Under the pieces are notes generated by a model. It saw only the letters and a list, made by a program, of their open reading frames with translations, made no database searches and had not been told where the DNA came from. From Actinomycetes bacterium (GTDB lineage: Bacteria; Actinomycetota; Acidimicrobiia; Acidimicrobiales; RAAP-2), in contig JAKBCI010000009.1 in assembly GCA_021807965.1 (NCBI GenBank), positions 1-16,104 on the forward strand: a stretch of 16,104 nucleotides of DNA. Direction: 5' to 3'. Positions 1-5,704 of the stretch are shown here, in pieces; positions within the stretch are counted from its first letter, which is position 1; each line of letters opens with the position of its first letter. Both the position numbers and the translations under genes were made by a program.

Positions 1-409
1 GATCCTCGCGATTTCGGTGAAACACCACTTCGGATTCGTACTGCGCGGTGACCCCGGCCAGGTACTTGCGCTCGGCTTCGGGAATCCCCAACTTCTCGTA
101 CGTCGACTTGATCGCGTCGGGCAGGTCTTCCCATCGGCCAACCTGATTCTCGGTGGGCTTGATGTAGTAGTAGATGTCGTTGAAGTCGAGGTCGGGCATG
201 CGCTCGGCGAACCACGGCAGCATCGGCTTCTTCTCGAAGCGCTTGAGCGCCTGGAGACGGAACTCGCGCATCCACGGCTCTTCGTTCTTCATGGCGGACA
301 TTTCGCGCACGATCGCCTCGTTCAAACCCTTCTTGGGCTTGAAGACCGGGACCTGCTCGTCGGACCAGCCCAACTGATACCGACTGAAGTCCAAGTTGTC
401 GATCGTCAT
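1..409 (-). CDS. sufB: Fe-S cluster assembly protein SufB, N-terminal part (runs off left edge)
   Basis: Reading the minus strand from ATG at 409 gives an open frame of 136 codons to the window edge with no stop. The translation starts MTIDNLDFSRYQLGWSDEQ and continues with KKGLNEAIVREMSAMKNEEP, WMREFRLQALKRFEKKPM, IYYYIKPTE, WEDLPDAIKSTYEKLGIPEAE and GVTAQYESEVVFH. This is the conserved N-terminal region of SufB, the scaffold subunit of the SufBCD complex that builds Fe-S clusters in the cytoplasm. The start is supported by AAGGAG six bases upstream of the ATG. The catalytic core and C-terminus lie outside the window, and the rest of a suf operon would be expected to the left. The gene is divergent from the oligopeptidase gene, with an 87-bp gap holding its promoter. 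I am confident of the family; only the missing 3' part is unknown. Confidence 0.93.
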   Translation of the reverse strand, partial: MTIDNLDFSRYQLGWSDEQVPVFKPKKGLNEAIVREMSAMKNEEPWMREFRLQALKRFEKKPMLPWFAERMPDLDFNDIYYYIKPTENQVGRWEDLPDAIKSTYEKLGIPEAERKYLAGVTAQYESEVVFHRNRED

Positions 410-446
410 GTCGCTCCTTTGGGAACCAATTACCCCTACGGCCATA

Positions 447-475
447 GTACTAACTTGTCGACAGGCCCTGTCCAA
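447..475 (-). promoter_or_regulatory. Candidate sufB promoter overlapping a palindrome
   Basis: On the minus strand a -35-like TTGGAC (475-470) is followed after 17 nt by TAGTAC (452-447). An overlapping TACTAT lies at 449-444. The transcript would have a short leader carrying the AAGGAG site of sufB. The near-perfect palindrome GACAGG-G-CCTGTC (460-472) overlaps the -35 box, a usual place for a repressor site. Fe-S-sensing Rrf2-family regulators often control suf operons, but this palindrome does not match an operator I can name. The assignment is inference from position and symmetry. Confidence 0.4.
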
Positions 476-496
476 AATTACTGGCAGAGTGGGATA

Positions 497-2659
497 GTGC
501 CGCAACCACCTTCACTCCCCCAACGCCCCCACGCCATCACTCGACACGAGGACACCCGTGTTGATCCCTACTACTGGCTCATGGACCGCGACAGCCCCGA
601 GGTGCTGGCGCACCTTCGCGCCGAGAACGACTACCTCGCGAGCGAACTCGCTCACTTGAAGCCACTAGAAAACCAGCTGTTCGAGGAGATCAAGACGCGC
701 ATCGAAGAAACCGACATCTCGGTGCCGGTTCGCCGCGGCACGTGGTGGTACTTCGAGCGTAGCCGTGAGGGACTCAACTACCCGATCAGCTGTCGCGTCC
801 CCGCGAGGACCGATGACGCGACGCCACCACTCATCGATCCGCTGCAAACGCTCCCTGACGAACAGATCATTCTTGACGAAAACCGCGAGGCCGAGGGCCA
901 CGATTTCTTGTCCGTCGGTGTCTTTGACGTCAGTCCGAACGACAACTGGGTCGCCGTCGGCACCGATTTCGACGGCGACGAACGTCACCGCGTCACCATC
1001 CGCTCACTAACCGGAGGCGAATCGCTGCCCGAAGCGCTCGACGACGTGTACTACGGCTTTGCGTGGTCCGCCGACAGCCGCCACGTCTTCTATACCCGCG
1101 TCGACCCGGCGATGCGACCGTGGCAGCTGTGGCGCCACGAACTGGGTACCACGCCATCCAACGACGTGCTCGTCTATCAAGAAGATGACGCACAGTTCAC
1201 GGTGTCGGTTGGTCGATCCCGAGACAACGAGGTCATAGTCGTCTCAATCACGTCGTCCACGACCACCGAGGTTCGTTACGTGGCGGCCGACCGGCCAACC
1301 GAACCGTTGCGGACCATCGACGAGCGACGCCACGGCATCGAATACGGCATCGAGCACGCGGTCGTCGCCGACGGCACTCGGTGGTGGCTGAAGGTGACTA
1401 ACGAGGAGGCCACGGATTTTCGGTTGATGGGTCGACCGGTGTCCGAGGACCACTGGCGCGAACTCATCGCGCATCGGCCGGGTACTCGACTCGATGGCGT
1501 CGACGCCTTCGCGTCGCACCTCGTCGTCAGCGAGCGAGACAATGGCTGCGCCGCCGTGCGCGTCGTGCCACTAGACCCCACGGGGCTGGACAGTGGCGAC
1601 CTGCTCGGGCGATCGTGGCTCGTAGACGGCGTCGACCGACCTAGCACGGTGGCGATCAGCGCCAATCCCACGTTCGACACGGGTTTCGTGCGCGTCGCGG
1701 TTACCTCGCTCGTGACGCCGCACCTGATCGCGGACGTCGACGTGGCCACGCGCGAACGACTCGTTCGCAAGCAACAGATTGTTCGCGGCGGCTACGACCC
1801 CAACGCCTACGTGACGGGCCAACTCTGGTTCGAAGCGAGCGACGGCGAGCGAGTCCCGGTCTCGGTCGTCGCTCGTCGAGATGTGGTTGTCTACGACGAC
1901 GGTTCGCTGCGCCCGCTCAAGGCAGCGCCGTTGCTCTTGTACGGGTACGGGAGCTACGAGATTTCGATTGATCCCTCGTTCTCGTCCATTCGACTGTCAC
2001 TGTTAGACCGAGGCGTCATCTTCGCCATCGCGCACGTGCGCGGCGGTGGCGAGATGGGCCGCTCGTGGTACGAGATGGGCAAGCTCGCCCAAAAGCCCAC
2101 CACCTTCAGCGACTTCGTCACGGTGGCTCGCGGCCTCGTCGCCGACGGGTGGACTGACCCCGAGCACCTAGCTGCGCGCGGTGGATCGGCGGGTGGGCTG
2201 CTGATGGGATCCGTGGTCAACCTGGCGCCGGCGCTGTTTCGCTGCGTGGTGGCCGAAGTACCCTTCGTCGACGCGCTCACCACGATGCTCGACGCCTCGC
2301 TTCCTCTAACCGTTGGTGAGTGGGAGGAGTGGGGCGACCCCGATGCCAGCGCAACCGTGTACCGAACCATGAAGTCGTACTCACCGTACGACAATCTCCG
2401 AGCCACGAACGACGACGGCAGCGCTCGCCTCTACCCCCACATCCTCGCCACGGGTGGACTCAACGATTCACGAGTTGGGTTCTGGGAACCCGCGAAGTGG
2501 GTACTCAAGCTCCGCGATCTCAACGCCAACAACGTCGCGTACCTGAAGACGGAGATGGGCGCCGGACACGGTGGTCCGTCGGGGCGCTACGACGCCTGGC
2601 GAGACGAGGCACAGATATTGGCGTTCATCATCGGCGAGATAGCGTCACCGTCGACGTAA
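497..2659 (+). CDS. ptrB: Oligopeptidase B (S9A prolyl oligopeptidase family serine peptidase)
   Basis: The 720-residue cytoplasmic serine peptidase is a usual length for oligopeptidase B, which cuts short peptides after Arg or Lys. The N-terminal signature HEDTRVDPYYWLMDRDSPEVL is near residue 16, a beta-propeller fills roughly residues 80-430, and the alpha/beta-hydrolase domain follows. The catalytic triad is visible: Ser564 in GGSAGG, Asp657 in GGLNDSRV and His691 in GAGHGG. The segment GEWEEWGDP (Glu608, Glu610) matches the acidic pair that gives basic P1 specificity in this family. GTG at 497 was chosen because the propeller cap homology starts just after it, although the frame is open back to base 17. 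Upstream in-frame sequence overlaps the sufB coding strand and is not plausible protein. The ribosome site is weak (GAGTGGG). The last 32 bases overlap the end of the convergent membrane-protein gene. Confidence 0.93.
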   Translation: MPQPPSLPQRPHAITRHEDTRVDPYYWLMDRDSPEVLAHLRAENDYLASELAHLKPLENQLFEEIKTRIEETDISVPVRRGTWWYFERSREGLNYPISCRVPARTDDATPPLIDPLQTLPDEQIILDENREAEGHDFLSVGVFDVSPNDNWVAVGTDFDGDERHRVTIRSLTGGESLPEALDDVYYGFAWSADSRHVFYTRVDPAMRPWQLWRHELGTTPSNDVLVYQEDDAQFTVSVGRSRDNEVIVVSITSSTTTEVRYVAADRPTEPLRTIDERRHGIEYGIEHAVVADGTRWWLKVTNEEATDFRLMGRPVSEDHWRELIAHRPGTRLDGVDAFASHLVVSERDNGCAAVRVVPLDPTGLDSGDLLGRSWLVDGVDRPSTVAISANPTFDTGFVRVAVTSLVTPHLIADVDVATRERLVRKQQIVRGGYDPNAYVTGQLWFEASDGERVPVSVVARRDVVVYDDGSLRPLKAAPLLLYGYGSYEISIDPSFSSIRLSLLDRGVIFAIAHVRGGGEMGRSWYEMGKLAQKPTTFSDFVTVARGLVADGWTDPEHLAARGGSAGGLLMGSVVNLAPALFRCVVAEVPFVDALTTMLDASLPLTVGEWEEWGDPDASATVYRTMKSYSPYDNLRATNDDGSARLYPHILATGGLNDSRVGFWEPAKWVLKLRDLNANNVAYLKTEMGAGHGGPSGRYDAWRDEAQILAFIIGEIASPST

Positions 2660-3233
2660 CGCGAATGAGCAACGTGGCGTTCGCCGAAACTGACGCGCCC
2701 GTCGTTGACCGCGTCGCCGTGAGAGGGACCCTGACCACGGTCGTCGGGGACGCCTCGATGGGTGCTCTCGTGGACGCGGGTGCGCCCGAGTTCGACTGAC
2801 CGCCGAACCACGAATGGCGAAAGTGGAGGTATACCCCGGCGGCGAGAACGGCGACGATCACTAGAGCCAACACCACTCGCCGTCGGCGTCGCGTGAGTGG
2901 TGAGCGATGGGCGGAACGCTCGAGTGCCCACTGCACGTCGTGACGATGCGGCCCGACATCGACCTCGTCGGATCCCACCGTCGGGTCGCTAAAGACGTAC
3001 TCGTGGGACGGCTCGAGGCGTAGCGGCGCGGGCGCGTGCCGCGGCGCGGGCGCCGATCCATCAAGGAGGCGAAACCCCTTCGCCGACTGATAGGGCGGCG
3101 CTGGATCTTCGAGCACCGTCCGGCCACTGGATGAACGTGTGGCTTCGTCCCGCCGGCGCCCCGCGAAAGCGAGCGAGGCACCGAGTGCCGCAATGACCAC
3201 CACCGCGACTACCACACCAATCGCTACGGTCAT
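2628..3233 (-). CDS. Hypothetical two-pass membrane protein
   Basis: I do not recognise this 201-residue protein. A hydrophobic N-terminal segment (about residues 3-24) ends in GRRRDE. A hydrophilic, Pro- and Arg-rich stretch (25-114) follows, then a basic patch TRRRRR and a second membrane helix at about 119-138 (VVLALVIVAVLAAGVYL). The last 60 residues are rich in Ser, Thr and Val. The positive-inside rule puts the middle part in the cytoplasm and the tail outside. The ATG at 3233 has a good ribosome site (GGTGGAG, 4 nt spacing). The gene is last in the minus-strand run after the flavin reductase gene (66-nt gap) and overlaps the convergent oligopeptidase gene by 32 bases. Codon use is GC-rich at third positions, which supports coding. 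Confidence 0.6.
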   Translation of the reverse strand: MTVAIGVVVAVVVIAALGASLAFAGRRRDEATRSSSGRTVLEDPAPPYQSAKGFRLLDGSAPAPRHAPAPLRLEPSHEYVFSDPTVGSDEVDVGPHRHDVQWALERSAHRSPLTRRRRRVVLALVIVAVLAAGVYLHFRHSWFGGQSNSGAPASTRAPIEASPTTVVRVPLTATRSTTGASVSANATLLIRVTSTVTLSRR

Positions 3234-3258
3234 CGAACTCCACCTACCGGTCTCGTGC

Positions 3259-3288
3259 GGCTACGCTAGCCGCCCACGAAAAGCGTAG
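3259..3288. other. Nested inverted repeats between two minus-strand genes
   Basis: CTACGCT (3261-3267) pairs with AGCGTAG (3282-3288) around a 14-nt loop. A second repeat, GGCTA-CGC-TAGCC, lies at 3259-3271. Both fall in the 66-bp gap between the flavin reductase stop and the start of the membrane protein. There is no T-run for an intrinsic terminator. The minus strand also reads TAGCGT here (3268-3263), the same hexamer as the -10-like box of the NlpC/P60 gene. An attenuating hairpin, a promoter or an operator are all possible. Confidence 0.25.
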
Positions 3289-3299
3289 TGACGTCGCAC

Positions 3300-3776
3300 C
3301 TAGGACGCGAGTCCCCCAAAGTCCCCCCGATAGAAGATCAGCGGCCGGCCCGGATACGACGCCACGAAGTCGACGCGAACGACCGCCACGTCGTGATCGC
3401 CGTGGCGCGAAACCGCCACGATGGGACCCTCGAGGTGTGCGATCGAGCCGACGAGCAGTGGTGATCCGGCCGGACCGGGTCTCCACTGTCCCGCGCCAAA
3501 CCGGTCCGCTCCGGTCGTGGCAAAACGCTTGGCCTCGTCGAGTTGATTATCGGCCAAAATATTGACGCCCACGCAGCGGCGGGCCCGCACCCGCGACCAG
3601 GACTGACCGTCGACGGCGGCGGCGAACGTGATGAGCAGAGGATCAAGCGACAACGAGCCGAACGTCTGACAGGTGAAGCCGGCGGGGCCGTCGTCGGTCT
3701 CGGCCGTCACGACCACGACGCCGGTCACGAATCGGCCGACCACCTCTTTATAAGCCTCGATGGTGGGTGACGTCAC
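3300..3776 (-). CDS. Flavin reductase-like (HpaC-type FMN-binding) protein
   Basis: This 158-residue, single-domain protein has the layout of the flavin reductase/HpaC family. It has an N-terminal FVTGVVVVTA strand and GFTCQTFGSLSLDPLLI (flavin-binding T/S-rich loop, residues 33-49). VGVNILA (69-75) and the diagnostic GDH triplet (126-128) in HGDHDVAVVRV follow, and it ends in RPLIFYRGDFG. Members reduce free FMN or FAD with NAD(P)H for a partner monooxygenase. No oxygenase component is nearby, so the partner is unknown. The start is GTG at 3776, with TAACCT (3789-3784) ending 7 nt before it and no Shine-Dalgarno, which suggests a leaderless transcript in addition to readthrough from mutY 27 nt upstream. 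Some members of this fold bind heme or other flavins, so the exact activity is uncertain. Confidence 0.82.
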   Translation of the reverse strand: MTSPTIEAYKEVVGRFVTGVVVVTAETDDGPAGFTCQTFGSLSLDPLLITFAAAVDGQSWSRVRARRCVGVNILADNQLDEAKRFATTGADRFGAGQWRPGPAGSPLLVGSIAHLEGPIVAVSRHGDHDVAVVRVDFVASYPGRPLIFYRGDFGGLAS

Positions 3777-3783
3777 GATCGCG

Positions 3784-3789
3784 AGGTTA
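3784..3789 (-). promoter_or_regulatory. -10-like box of a leaderless start (flavin reductase)
   Basis: TAACCT on the minus strand is followed by 7 nt and then the GTG start at 3776. It fits TANNNT at the spacing that would place transcription initiation on the start codon. There is no ribosome site and no evident -35. It would give the flavin reductase its own promoter just inside the mutY-reductase gap. Confidence 0.4.
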
Positions 3790-3803
3790 CCGGTCGCTAT
3801 CGT

Positions 3804-4700
3804 TCACCCGGCCAGACTCCGAGTATCACCCGCCAACCTCACCAGCGCGGATGTCACGTCAACCAGACCTTCGCCAACGAGGTCGTCGAGTAATCGAGCG
3901 AGCCGTTCCCGTTCGGTCCCACAGATGTGGCGCAGACCATCGCGGCGCTGGGGCCCATCGCGCAGGGCATCCACGATCCGACCGCGCAGCTGGCGATCGG
4001 AACCTTCGAATGGCTTCTGGCGCACCGAAACGGCCGCGCTCTGGGGAGCGGGATCAGCGCCGCCGTCGCGGCGCCAACGACAACGCCTCACGACCGGGCA
4101 ATCCTCGCACCGCGGCGCGGCCACGCAGAACTGGCTGCCCAGATCGAGCATCGCCTGATTGTGGGTCGCACTGTGGCGCCGCGACGCCAGCTCGTTAGCC
4201 AGTTGCTGCGCCTCGCCTCGCGTCAGCCGACGGTTCTCAATTGCGCGGGCGAGAATTCGTCCGACGTTGGTATCGAGTACGCCGACCGGTACGCCAAACG
4301 CGAACGACGCCACCGCGTTGGCCGTGTACGAGCCCACCCCCGGCAACGTACGCAGGGTGGCCGGTTGCGCCGGAACGCGCCCGTCGTGGTCTCGCACGAT
4401 CACTCGAGCCGCGTCGTGCAGGTTCCCGGCGCGCCGGTTGTATCCGAGGCTGCGCCAGAGGCCGAGCACCGTCGAGCGAGGGGCCGCGGCGCACGACCGG
4501 ACGGTGGGCAGCGCGTGCAGGAATCGGCGCCACGGCTCGACGACTCGAGCCGCCTGTGTTTGCTGCAGCATCACCTCGCTAACCAGAATCGCCCACGGGT
4601 CGCTCGCACCAATCCACGGGAGATCACGCGCCAGCTGCGCCGACGACGCCCGAAGAGCTCGTCGAAACGCCGCCAGGTCGTTAGGTCCAGACGTCGTCAC
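3804..4700 (-). CDS. mutY: A/G-specific adenine DNA glycosylase MutY
   Basis: MutY removes adenine mispaired with 8-oxoguanine. The 298-residue protein has ARDLPWIG near residue 24, the catalytic Glu42 in SEVMLQQTQAARV, and the helix-hairpin-helix LPGVGSYTA (119-127). The active-site Asp143 is in VLDTNVGR. Four cysteines for the Fe-S cluster lie at 192, 198, 201 and 207. The first cysteine pair is five residues apart rather than the six I expect for MutY (C-X6-C-X2-C-X5-C). There is no C-terminal NUDIX-like domain, which is normal for short actinobacterial MutY; the tail (230-290) looks like a small helical or winged domain. The GTG start at 4700 lies inside the end of the upstream MaoC gene, a 20-nt overlap that suggests translational coupling. 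Confidence 0.93.
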   Translation of the reverse strand: MTTSGPNDLAAFRRALRASSAQLARDLPWIGASDPWAILVSEVMLQQTQAARVVEPWRRFLHALPTVRSCAAAPRSTVLGLWRSLGYNRRAGNLHDAARVIVRDHDGRVPAQPATLRTLPGVGSYTANAVASFAFGVPVGVLDTNVGRILARAIENRRLTRGEAQQLANELASRRHSATHNQAMLDLGSQFCVAAPRCEDCPVVRRCRWRRDGGADPAPQSAAVSVRQKPFEGSDRQLRGRIVDALRDGPQRRDGLRHICGTERERLARLLDDLVGEGLVDVTSALVRLAGDTRSLAG

Positions 4701-5193
4701 CGTAGGGACGCCGTCGCGCCGGTGCGAACTCGCTTCGCCAGACCATCACTCGACGTCGGAAGTAGCAGACCTCTCGACCATCCTGATTGAATCCTTTGGT
4801 CTCCACGAGGACGACGCCTCGGTCCGGCTTGGATGCGGACGGCGAGACCTCGAGCACCCGCGTCTCCGCGTAGATGGTGTCACCGTGGAAGGTCGGAAAC
4901 CGATGAACAAGGCTCTCTACCTCGAGGTTGGCAATGGCGGCACCCGAGACGTCAGGAACACTCATGCCGAGAATCAGGGAGTAGACCAGGTTGCCGACGA
5001 CCACGTTTCGGCCCTGGACGCTCTCGTGCTCGGCAAACCACGCATTCGTGTGCAGCGGGTGGTGGTTCATCGTAATCATGCAGAAGAGGTGATCGTCCGA
5101 TTCGGTGATGGTCTTGCCCGGCCAGTGCCGATAGACGTCGCCCGGGACGAAGTCTTCGAGGTAGCGGCCAAATGGTCTGTCGAACGTGGTCAT
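4681..5193 (-). CDS. mch: MaoC-family hydratase, mesaconyl-CoA hydratase-like
   Basis: This 170-residue hotdog-fold protein closely follows the short MaoC proteins of actinobacterial ethylmalonyl-CoA clusters. It has GRYLEDFVPGDVYRH near residue 9, the active-site loop ITMNHHPLHTNAWFA (Asn43, His48) and VVGNLVYSLILGMSV at 65-79. FHGDTIYAETRVLE is at 102-115 and a GFNQDGREVCYFRR end at 134-147. Classic R-hydratases carry D-x-N-P-x-H at the loop; here the Asp position is not acidic, which I recall as usual for this subfamily. The likely reaction is hydration of mesaconyl-CoA to methylmalyl-CoA. ATG at 5193 was chosen because homology starts there, although the frame is open 35 codons further upstream. 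The gene lies 26 nt after the DUF6941 gene and overlaps mutY by 20 nt. The methylsuccinyl-CoA dehydrogenase-like and lyase genes nearby support the specific role; crotonase-type or enoyl-CoA hydratase activity cannot be excluded. Confidence 0.8.
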   Translation of the reverse strand: MTTFDRPFGRYLEDFVPGDVYRHWPGKTITESDDHLFCMITMNHHPLHTNAWFAEHESVQGRNVVVGNLVYSLILGMSVPDVSGAAIANLEVESLVHRFPTFHGDTIYAETRVLEVSPSASKPDRGVVLVETKGFNQDGREVCYFRRRVMVWRSEFAPARRRPYGDDVWT

Positions 5194-5219
5194 CGCCCTA
5201 GTCTGCCCCAACTGAGGCG

Positions 5220-5648
5220 TTACTCGACGACCGCGGGTCGCGTGGTGAAGGACGCGGTTGCCCCGGGTAGGTTCTCGCCGTCGATCACCATGCGCCACGT
5301 GAATCGTGAACCAGAATTGAGCGGGATCGGTCCGAAGTTGACCGCGATGGGGACGTCGACGGGTGTGCCGAGCGGCACGCCAACCGGGTCAGTCGCCGAG
5401 AAGTCGCCGCGTACCTCGATGCTCTGCATGCCCTCGGGCGTCTCGAACTGGACGAGACGGCCGTCAGCATCCTCCAGGAACAACTCCCAGTGGTGCTCGA
5501 CGTTGAATTCGTGGGCATCCACGCCGACCTTGACCGCCACCGCCGACGGTACGGGGTCGGGTCCGGTCACCGACCAGCCGCCACCTAAGATGTACAACTT
5601 GCCGTCGGCCACTTGGGCCGAATCCGCCAGCAGCATCGTCACGTTCAC
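5220..5648 (-). CDS. DUF6941 family protein
   Basis: The 142-residue protein begins MNVTMLLADSAQVADGKLYI and continues LGGGWSVTGP, which I recognise as the N-terminal signature of the DUF6941 family of unknown function. The predicted fold is mostly beta strand, with EHHWELFLEDADGRLVQF in the middle and FTWRMVIDGE near residue 115. There is no signal peptide or membrane segment. The start is GTG at 5648, with TAGGCT ending 7 nt upstream and no Shine-Dalgarno, so the gene probably heads a leaderless transcript that continues into the MaoC hydratase 26 nt downstream. It is divergent from the methylsuccinyl-CoA dehydrogenase-like gene, so it sits inside the ethylmalonyl-CoA pathway group. A role there is inference only. 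Confidence 0.78.
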   Translation of the reverse strand: MNVTMLLADSAQVADGKLYILGGGWSVTGPDPVPSAVAVKVGVDAHEFNVEHHWELFLEDADGRLVQFETPEGMQSIEVRGDFSATDPVGVPLGTPVDVPIAVNFGPIPLNSGSRFTWRMVIDGENLPGATASFTTRPAVVE

Positions 5649-5654
5649 CTGGTC

Positions 5655-5660
5655 AGCCTA
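5655..5660 (-). promoter_or_regulatory. -10-like box of a leaderless start (DUF6941-MaoC transcript)
   Basis: TAGGCT on the minus strand is followed by GACCAG and then the GTG start at 5648. The same hexamer, also preceded by AT, stands 7 nt before the lyase start at 8285. No ribosome site is present. Confidence 0.45.
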
Positions 5661-5670
5661 TCCCGGGCCA

Positions 5671-5687
5671 TCGCGGCTACGCCGCGA
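5671..5687. promoter_or_regulatory. Perfect palindrome between two divergent promoters (candidate operator)
   Basis: TCGCGGC-TAC-GCCGCGA has perfect 7-bp arms around a 3-nt centre. It lies between the -10-like boxes of the DUF6941 gene (5655-5660) and the dehydrogenase gene (5693-5698), overlapping the -35 zone of both. One bound regulator could therefore control both directions. If transcribed it would also fold as a GC-rich hairpin, but the inferred transcription starts leave it outside both mRNAs. No regulator gene is adjacent. Confidence 0.45.
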
Positions 5688-5692
5688 GCCGG

Positions 5693-5698
5693 TAGTTT
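5693..5698 (+). promoter_or_regulatory. -10-like box of a leaderless start (dehydrogenase)
   Basis: TAGTTT is followed by ACAGTT and the ATG at 5705, so transcription would begin at or next to the start codon. There is no Shine-Dalgarno before this ATG. The -35 position is filled by the palindrome rather than a TTGACA-like box, which may mean the promoter needs an activator or an alternative sigma factor. Confidence 0.5.
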
Positions 5699-5704
5699 AC
5701 AGTT

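Noticed and set aside
17..496. Upstream in-frame extension of the oligopeptidase B gene
   Set aside because: The extension is antisense to sufB, whose translation is unmistakable on the minus strand, and the oligopeptidase homology begins after GTG 497.
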